11,556 nucleotides of DNA from CAZRQL01 sp964602415 (GTDB lineage Bacteria > Bacteroidota > Bacteroidia > Cytophagales > Flammeovirgaceae), in NCBI GenBank assembly GCA_964602415.1, contig CAZRQL010000051.1, forward strand, positions 1 through 11,556, in the 5' to 3' direction. The translations under genes were made by a program, and so were the position numbers. How positions within the stretch are numbered: position 1 is the first letter of the stretch; each line of letters starts with the position of its first letter. The notes below the pieces were generated by a model. That model had not been told where the DNA came from. It made no database searches and worked only from the letters and a program-made list of their open reading frames with translations. Below, piece by piece: positions 7,001 through 11,556 of the stretch.

Positions 7001-9178
7001 ATGAACTCTGCTCTACTTGTACCAATTATCAAAAGATTGGCTACGCAAATTGACCACAAAGCCAGCTTAGAAAAATTGGAAGATCCATTTGCTCAGGTAA
7101 TACAACTTGGCAATAACCTTGATGAATTTTTGAGTTTGGCTACCGAAAAAGCCCAAATGGTAGAGTTGGGTTTTTTAATCAATCGCTTTAAAGCCAATGA
7201 TTTTATCAACAGTATCATGGATATGGAGTATCCGGTGCTGGGTTTTGTCAATTTTGGCTCAAAAGTTAGCCCCGTTGTCTTTGACTACACAAAACGGGAA
7301 GGCTTTGAGGCCTATGTATTTGAGGATAGTGTAGGCTATATGGTGATGGGTAAGGACATAGAGGAGCTTTTCGCTAAACTCGTTCTTGACCAGAGAGGCA
7401 ATTGTATCATGGCCATTCCCGTGCCAATTATATCTCAAGTCAGTAAGTTTGTGGATGGTAAGCCGGAGAAACTCACTCCCGTTAAGAGGCTTTTTAGGCT
7501 TTTGTCGGGAGAGACAAAAGAAATCGTCCTCATTTATTTTTATGCTGTTCTCATTACCCTCATCAGTTTGGTTTTGCCTCTTGGTATTCAGTCTGTTATA
7601 GAATTGGTCTCGGGAGGCGTGGTGGTCAATTCGATTGTTTTGCTTATTGTTTTTGTGATAGTTTCAATTATCATTTCAGGCTATCTGCAAATCATGCAGT
7701 TCAGTATCGTAGAGGTATTGCAGCGAAGGGTTTTTGTAAAAGCAGCCATCGAATTTTCTGTAAAAGTGCCTCGCTTTAGGACTGAGTCTATTCTTGATAT
7801 TTTCCCACCCGAGATCATCAACCGATTTTTTGATGTGCTATCGGTTCAAAAAGGGTTGCCTAAGCTCTTGATGGATTTGACGGCAGCGGTTTTCCAGATA
7901 TTTTTTGGGGTGCTTCTGTTGTCATTCTACCACCCGTTTTTTGTGTTTTTTGGTATATTTTTAATTACCACTTTGACGACTATTATTTATCTGACCAGTC
8001 CTCCGGCTCTCAAAGCGGCACTTATTGAGTCCAAATACAAATACAAAGCGGTTCATTGGTTGGAAGAAATTGCCCGCACAGTTTTTACTTTCAAGTTGGC
8101 CGGGCACACCAATTTGCCTATACAAAAAATGAATACTTTTATCAATAGCTATTTGTACTACCGCAAAAAATCTTTCCAGATTTTGATTGCCCAGTACTCC
8201 AGTGTGGTGGCTTTTAAGACCCTTGTTACCGGTGGACTTTTGATTATAGGCAGCTATTTGGTGGTAGAGAGGCAAATTACATTGGGGCAGTTTGTGGCTA
8301 CTGAGATTGTTATTATATTGATTATCGGGTCGGTTGAAAAACTGATGCTCACCATCAGCACGGTGTATGATGTGTTGACGGCGGTTGAGAAAATAGCCCA
8401 AGCTACTGATATTGAGCTTGAAAAACAAGGCGGTATCTCCATACCATCCAACCAATCGCAAGGCATGGAGATAAAAGCCACCAACTTGTCCTACACTTAT
8501 CCGGGTTCGAGCGAACCTGCCCTCAAAAATATCAATTTGACTATCGCACCCAAAGAAACCGTTTGTATCACAGGCTACGGAGGCTCAGGGAAAAAGACTT
8601 TTGTCAAATTGCTTAGTGGTATATTGGTTGATTACCAAGGCAGTTTGACTTTGGATAATATTTCTTTGCGCGATGTAAACCTGACAAGTTTGCGCGATGT
8701 AGTGGCCAACAATGGCGAAGCCACCGATTTGTTTGAAGGTACGATTTTAGAAAATATTACTGTTGGCAATCAGCATGTTACTTATCAAGATGCCATCTGG
8801 GCTTTGCAGTCGGTCGGTCTCTATGAAATGGTCAATAGTTTGCCCGATGGCCTGAACACCACTTTAATAGCCGGCGGAATGGACTTTTCTAATAGTGTAG
8901 CCACAAGGCTGGTATTGGCAAGAAGTATAGCTGAAAGACCTAAGCTACTGATTATGAACGATATTTTTCATAGTCTGGAAAAAAATCTCAAACTTCAACT
9001 CATCAGTTTTCTTTTGGATAGGCAACATCCATGGGATTTTATTTGCGTGTCGAACGATCCTTTGCTAATGGCTTCTTGCGACAGGGTAATTGTTTTCAAA
9101 GAAGGTGAAATAGTAGCCGATGGCACTTATATCAACTTGATACAGGAGCAAAACCCTTACATCAACGAGATTATTTAG
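7001..9178 (+). CDS. Type I secretion-like ABC half-transporter with a degenerate nucleotide-binding domain
   Basis: 725 residues in the order N-terminal domain, membrane domain, nucleotide-binding domain, as in HlyB/MsbA-type exporters. Residues 1-155 are soluble; 50-125 faintly resemble a C39-like peptidase domain without its Cys. About six hydrophobic segments follow (near 175-195, 208-228, 291-310, 312-332, 400-421, 429-450), with PLGIQSVIELV as in secretion ABC transporters. The ATPase domain (about 489-725) is recognisable but nearly every motif is altered: Walker A GYGGSGKKT (525-533) has Lys532 for Ser/Thr; the Q-loop Gln is Glu573; the LSGGQ signature is FSNSV (629-633); Walker B ends Asn653-Asp654 instead of Asp-Glu; the D-loop is HSLE; the H-loop His is Asn685. 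Only Walker A Lys531 persists. The frame is intact and of normal length, so it looks maintained. It may pair with an active half-transporter or act without hydrolysing ATP. No HlyD-like partner is adjacent. Confidence 0.9.
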   Translation: MNSALLVPIIKRLATQIDHKASLEKLEDPFAQVIQLGNNLDEFLSLATEKAQMVELGFLINRFKANDFINSIMDMEYPVLGFVNFGSKVSPVVFDYTKREGFEAYVFEDSVGYMVMGKDIEELFAKLVLDQRGNCIMAIPVPIISQVSKFVDGKPEKLTPVKRLFRLLSGETKEIVLIYFYAVLITLISLVLPLGIQSVIELVSGGVVVNSIVLLIVFVIVSIIISGYLQIMQFSIVEVLQRRVFVKAAIEFSVKVPRFRTESILDIFPPEIINRFFDVLSVQKGLPKLLMDLTAAVFQIFFGVLLLSFYHPFFVFFGIFLITTLTTIIYLTSPPALKAALIESKYKYKAVHWLEEIARTVFTFKLAGHTNLPIQKMNTFINSYLYYRKKSFQILIAQYSSVVAFKTLVTGGLLIIGSYLVVERQITLGQFVATEIVIILIIGSVEKLMLTISTVYDVLTAVEKIAQATDIELEKQGGISIPSNQSQGMEIKATNLSYTYPGSSEPALKNINLTIAPKETVCITGYGGSGKKTFVKLLSGILVDYQGSLTLDNISLRDVNLTSLRDVVANNGEATDLFEGTILENITVGNQHVTYQDAIWALQSVGLYEMVNSLPDGLNTTLIAGGMDFSNSVATRLVLARSIAERPKLLIMNDIFHSLEKNLKLQLISFLLDRQHPWDFICVSNDPLLMASCDRVIVFKEGEIVADGTYINLIQEQNPYINEII

Positions 9179-9515
9179 TGCTTTGGACAATAATTTTTCT
9201 GGTGGCTACGTGTTTGAAGTCTTCCGCCAGCGTGTAGAAATAAACCCCCGGCCTATTTTCTTCAAAGCTGATTTTGATGCTTGTTTCGGAAGGCCAAAGG
9301 CGATGACGCGAAAGTTCGCTGCCCAAAATATTGCTGATGAGCACTTCGTAACGAGCAAGCGGAGTGGATACTTTGAAATGAAAGGCCAGATTTGCAATCC
9401 CTGACGTGGGATTAGGCCACGCCGACCATACCTCAATTTCCGCATTGTTGTAAATGCGTTCCGTTTGAGGGAATTGGAAATTGAGAAAAAATAAAAACGG
9501 TAGTATTTTTGTCAT
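9171..9515 (-). CDS. Minimal secreted protein: signal peptide plus stand-alone T9SS C-terminal domain
   Basis: 114 residues. The N-terminus (MTKILPFLFFLNF) reads as a short signal peptide with cleavage probably near Q17. After about 14 linker residues comes a complete type A T9SS sorting domain: WPNPTSGIANL (33-43), a central YEVLISNILGSEL strand pair, NRPGVYFYTL (88-96) and the terminal KIIVQ (107-111). No other domain is present. The ATG at 9515 is the only reasonable start; the frame closes at a stop at 9557-9555. Its 3' end overlaps the convergent ABC gene by 8 bases. Known family facts: such domains direct cargo through the T9SS and are removed or attached at the surface; some small domain-only proteins such as PorA of Porphyromonas have signalling roles. 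It could instead be the remnant of a larger cargo gene. Confidence 0.8.
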   Translation of the reverse strand: MTKILPFLFFLNFQFPQTERIYNNAEIEVWSAWPNPTSGIANLAFHFKVSTPLARYEVLISNILGSELSRHRLWPSETSIKISFEENRPGVYFYTLAEDFKHVATRKIIVQSTK

Positions 9516-9529
9516 AATGTTTTTTGAAA

Positions 9530-9562
9530 CGAAGGTAAATATATTTACCCCAAATCATCAAA
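9530..9562 (-). promoter_or_regulatory. Candidate promoter of the mini T9SS-domain gene
   Basis: On the minus strand TTTG (9562-9559), a 21-base spacer and TACCTTCG (9537-9530, one mismatch to TAnnTTTG) precede the ATG at 9515 by 14 bases. The -7 box overlaps the end of the 16-bp palindrome at 9534-9549. Confidence 0.3.
9534..9549. promoter_or_regulatory. Perfect 16-bp palindrome, possible operator
   Basis: GGTAAATATATTTACC is its own reverse complement over all 16 bases. It lies in the 68-base gap between two divergent genes and overlaps the candidate -7 box of the minus-strand gene, a position suiting a dimeric repressor. Its core (TATATTTA, 9540-9547) is also one mismatch from a plus-strand TAnnTTTG box, so it could act on both genes. 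The regulator is unknown, and the A/T-rich core raises the chance of coincidence. Confidence 0.35.
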
Positions 9563-9583
9563 TTTAATTTATCGATTATCTTT

Positions 9584-10357
9584 TTGCGCGGTATCGAAAC
9601 AGACATTGATAGGTGCTTACACCTTTTGCAAGCCCGGTGCTTAGACGATGGTTGGGTTTGGCCTGAGCACAAATTATTTTTTCGTTTTTGGCCTGCTCAA
9701 ACCTTTAGCCTCGAAGATGTACTGGCTTCAAAACGCCGTTTTCCTGATTTATTGGTGCTTCACTGTTGGGTAGATGTGTGGTATTGGCACAAACAAGTGG
9801 TTTTGAGTAAATTGGCATCTTTACTTGGGCAAAGCCGGCGTGTATATGCCCGACAAACCCGCTTTGAGCGCAGCACCGCCGCTGCTCTTGATGACTTTAT
9901 GCGCAAGCACCATATCCACCCCAACCCTGCGGTGCGGCATAATTTTGCGCTGGTAAATAAGGAGTTGCCTGTGGCTATGGCCTCCTTCAGTCGGGGAAAA
10001 AAGATGTTTAAAAACGGCACTCAAGTCAAATCTTTTGAAATGGTCAGGTTTGCCACCGAATCGGGGTACAATGTCGTGGGGGGCTTAAGCAAACTCATAC
10101 GCGGTTTTGCGAGGCTTTACCAACCTGACGATTTGGTTTGTTATGCTGATTTGGATTGGTCAGATGGGAGGGGATATAGGGCTTTGGGCTTTAAGGCTTT
10201 GGAAATCAAGCCTCCGCAGTTTTTTTGGCTCGACCCTGTCCAGATGCGCAGGTACTATCCCGACCAAATCCAAAACCCCCACGGGTACATAAAAATTTGG
10301 AATACAGGCAGCCAAAAGTTTGAGTTAGATTTCTCTTCACAAGATTTAAAAATCTAA
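9584..10357 (+). CDS. Conserved hypothetical protein with possible GNAT/Mom-like C-terminal domain
   Basis: About 257 residues if translation starts at the TTG at 9584. The frame is open upstream to 9539 without an ATG, and the first in-frame ATG is near residue 106, well inside the apparent domain, so a non-ATG start (TTG here, or an unusual codon upstream) is implied. The N-terminal half holds CLHLLQARCLDDGW (11-24), KLFFRFWP, a Trp-rich WVDVWYWHK (62-70) and RVYARQT. The C-terminal half (about 118-250) reads VASFSRGKKM-like strands, FEMVRFATESGYNVVGG (151-167), SKLIRGFARLYQP, CYADLDWSDGRGY (187-199) and LGFKALEIKPPQFFWLDP, ending IWNTGSQKFEL. This order (SxExxRF, GGxSKL, YADxxWSxGxxYxxLGF) resembles a domain in phage and bacterial proteins that I associate with GNAT/Mom-like folds, from memory only. 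The protein has no signal peptide or membrane segment; function unknown. Confidence 0.8.
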   Translation: MRGIETDIDRCLHLLQARCLDDGWVWPEHKLFFRFWPAQTFSLEDVLASKRRFPDLLVLHCWVDVWYWHKQVVLSKLASLLGQSRRVYARQTRFERSTAAALDDFMRKHHIHPNPAVRHNFALVNKELPVAMASFSRGKKMFKNGTQVKSFEMVRFATESGYNVVGGLSKLIRGFARLYQPDDLVCYADLDWSDGRGYRALGFKALEIKPPQFFWLDPVQMRRYYPDQIQNPHGYIKIWNTGSQKFELDFSSQDLKI

Positions 10358-10370
10358 CAAACAGTTTTTT
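10318..10370 (+). terminator. Possible A/T-rich terminator after the hypothetical gene
   Basis: GTTTG (10318-10322) and TTAGATTT (10325-10332), separated by a 2-base bulge, pair with AAATCTAACAAAC (10350-10362). A run of six T follows at 10365-10370. The left arm lies in the end of the coding region. The stem is A/T-rich with a 17-base loop, so termination would be weak. Confidence 0.35.
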
Positions 10371-10415
10371 GAAAAAAAAAGTACTCTTCAAGAGCAAAAA
10401 ATGCGGGGCTAATGT

Positions 10416-10446
10416 TTTGTTTTGTTTGGGCTTTCAGCTATTTTTA
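10416..10446 (+). promoter_or_regulatory. Candidate sucD promoter
   Basis: TTTG at 10416-10419, a 19-base spacer and TATTTTTA at 10439-10446 (one mismatch to TAnnTTTG) lie 15 bases ahead of the sucD ATG at 10462. Several other TTTG repeats nearby make the -33 assignment uncertain. Confidence 0.35.
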
Positions 10447-10461
10447 GCCAAAATTCAAAAC

Positions 10462-11340
10462 ATGAGTGTTTTAGTCAACAAAAACTCAAAAGTTATCGTG
10501 CAGGGCTTTACGGGTTCTGAAGGTACTTTCCATGCCGGACAGATGATAGAGTACGGCACAAATGTTGTCGGTGGCGTTACGCCGGGCAAAGGAGGTAGTA
10601 TTCACCTCGATAGGCCGGTTTTCAATACGGTCTCCGATGCTGTACAACAGGCAGGAGCCGATGTTTCGGTTATTTTTGTGCCTCCGGCCTTTGCAGCCGA
10701 TGCCATTATGGAAGCAGCCGATGCCGGTATCAAAGTGATTATTTGCATTACGGAGGGTATCCCCACCAAAGATATGATTATGGCCAAACAGTACCTCCAA
10801 GGCAAAGACTGCCGCCTTATCGGCCCCAACTGTCCCGGCGTGATTACCCCCGGCGAAGCCAAAGTAGGCATCATGCCCGGTTTTATCCACCGCCCCGGCA
10901 CAATCGGGATTGTGTCTCGCTCAGGTACTTTGACTTATGAAGCCGTGGACCAAATCACCAAAGCCGGCTTGGGACAGTCCACTTGCATAGGCATAGGCGG
11001 TGACCCCGTTATCGGCACAACAACCAAAGAAGCCGTTCAACTGTTGATGGAAGACCCCGCTACCGAGGGCATCATCATGATAGGTGAAATAGGAGGCGGC
11101 ATGGAGGCAGAAGCCGCCTACTACATCAAAGAGCACGGCACAAAGCCAGTTGTAGGCTTTATAGCCGGACAAACTGCACCTCCCGGACGCAGAATGGGGC
11201 ACGCCGGTGCTATTGTGGGAGGGGCTGACGATACAGCCGCCGCAAAAATGAAAATAATGAGCGAGTGCGGACTTTACGTAGTCGAATCTCCGGCAAACAT
11301 AGGCGAGACAATGGCCAAAGCTCTTGCAGAAAGGAAATAG
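10462..11340 (+). CDS. sucD: Succinyl-CoA synthetase (ligase) alpha subunit
   Basis: 292 residues, the normal size for the family. With the beta subunit SucC it interconverts succinyl-CoA and succinate in the TCA cycle, coupled to nucleoside triphosphate formation. Visible motifs: CoA-binding QGFTGSEGTFHAGQMIEYGT and GGVTPGKGG near the N-terminus, GPNCPGVITPGEAKVGIMPG, SRSGTLTYEA, GIGGDPVIG, GEIGGGMEAEAA, and GRRMGHAGAIV with the phosphorylated His at residue 247 (His246 in E. coli). ATG 10462 is chosen because the family begins MSVLVNKNSKVIVQGF; the frame stays open to a TTG at 10369 but that extension is low-complexity and not family-like. sucC is not adjacent: the upstream gene is unrelated and a strong terminator follows, so the gene is probably monocistronic. 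Confidence 0.97.
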   Translation: MSVLVNKNSKVIVQGFTGSEGTFHAGQMIEYGTNVVGGVTPGKGGSIHLDRPVFNTVSDAVQQAGADVSVIFVPPAFAADAIMEAADAGIKVIICITEGIPTKDMIMAKQYLQGKDCRLIGPNCPGVITPGEAKVGIMPGFIHRPGTIGIVSRSGTLTYEAVDQITKAGLGQSTCIGIGGDPVIGTTTKEAVQLLMEDPATEGIIMIGEIGGGMEAEAAYYIKEHGTKPVVGFIAGQTAPPGRRMGHAGAIVGGADDTAAAKMKIMSECGLYVVESPANIGETMAKALAERK

Positions 11341-11365
11341 TCTATTCGTTCAGGCACAATTAAAC

Positions 11366-11395
11366 AGGGCTGTCAGAAAAGGGCAGCCTTTTTTT
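11366..11395 (+). terminator. Rho-independent terminator of sucD
   Basis: AGGGCTGTC (11366-11374) pairs with GGCAGCCTT (11382-11390) over nine base pairs, two of them G-T wobbles, around a 7-base loop. A run of seven T spans 11389-11395. It lies 25 bases after the sucD stop. Confidence 0.85.
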
Positions 11396-11556
11396 GTAGG
11401 TTTTTGGGCTTGTTCTATCGGCACTTGTTTGCATAAAGCAGGAATAGACATCAAACTTATCAGGGTGGGGAATAATTTGGATTTAAGCAATTAATTTTAA
11501 TCTAATTATTGATAATGGCTTAAAAAGCCTTACAGTAAGCCTGTTTTGTAAAAAAT
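11396..11556. other. Non-coding right end
   Basis: No convincing start, coding frame, tRNA or promoter is seen. A short GGCTT-AAA-AAGCC hairpin (11517-11529) occurs but no T-run follows on the plus strand. The next gene lies beyond the window. Confidence 0.5.

Noticed and set aside
9433..9672. 79-codon minus-strand frame spanning the divergent gap
   Set aside because: It overlaps both the mini T9SS gene and the downstream gene in a different frame and shows no motif.
10369..10461. 31-residue extension of SucD from TTG 10369, superficially like a signal peptide
   Set aside because: SucD is cytoplasmic, its family start matches ATG 10462, and a candidate promoter lies within this stretch.
11517..11529. 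GGCTT-AAA-AAGCC hairpin near the right edge
   Set aside because: Five-base stem with a three-base loop and no T-run after it; not a convincing terminator.

Overview
The window reads as a chromosomal segment of a Bacteroidota bacterium, probably Cytophagales-like (the order is a guess). The evidence: two proteins carry type IX secretion system (T9SS) C-terminal sorting sequences; candidate promoters fit the Bacteroidota pattern (TTTG or TTG, about 20 bases, then TAnnTTTG); start codons have A/T-rich leaders without clear Shine-Dalgarno sites; and the RimK and SucD homologues fit a generalist aerobic or facultative heterotroph. I see no IS element, CRISPR array, tRNA or rRNA.

Layout. Bases 1-5165 (minus strand) hold one very long gene for a secreted protein of more than 1,721 residues: signal peptide, N-terminal beta-rich domain, long right-handed beta-helix region, a DNVIIP-type module, a fibronectin-like module and the start of a T9SS sorting domain, cut by the left edge. 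Bases 5166-5328 are a divergent promoter region. Bases 5329-9178 (plus) hold a probable three-gene run: rimK (ribosomal protein S6 glutamate ligase), a short-chain dehydrogenase-like protein and a large ABC half-transporter. Bases 9171-9515 (minus) encode a tiny protein that is little more than a signal peptide plus a T9SS sorting domain; it converges on and overlaps the ABC gene. A 68-base divergent gap with a perfect 16-bp palindrome separates it from an unnamed conserved protein with a possible GNAT/Mom-like C-terminal domain (9584-10357, plus). sucD (10462-11340, plus) follows, with a strong terminator; the last 160 bases hold no recognisable gene.

How the parts relate. The most unusual part is the middle run. 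The ABC protein has lost the consensus residue in almost every nucleotide-binding motif (Walker A Ser/Thr, Q-loop, signature, Walker B Asp and Glu, H-loop) yet keeps an intact full-length reading frame. The dehydrogenase just before it lacks the catalytic Tyr of its family. Both look like maintained pseudoenzymes or highly divergent enzymes rather than decaying genes. The two T9SS cargo proteins point to surface adhesion or export, but nothing ties them directly to the rimK run. sucD is a TCA-cycle housekeeping gene.
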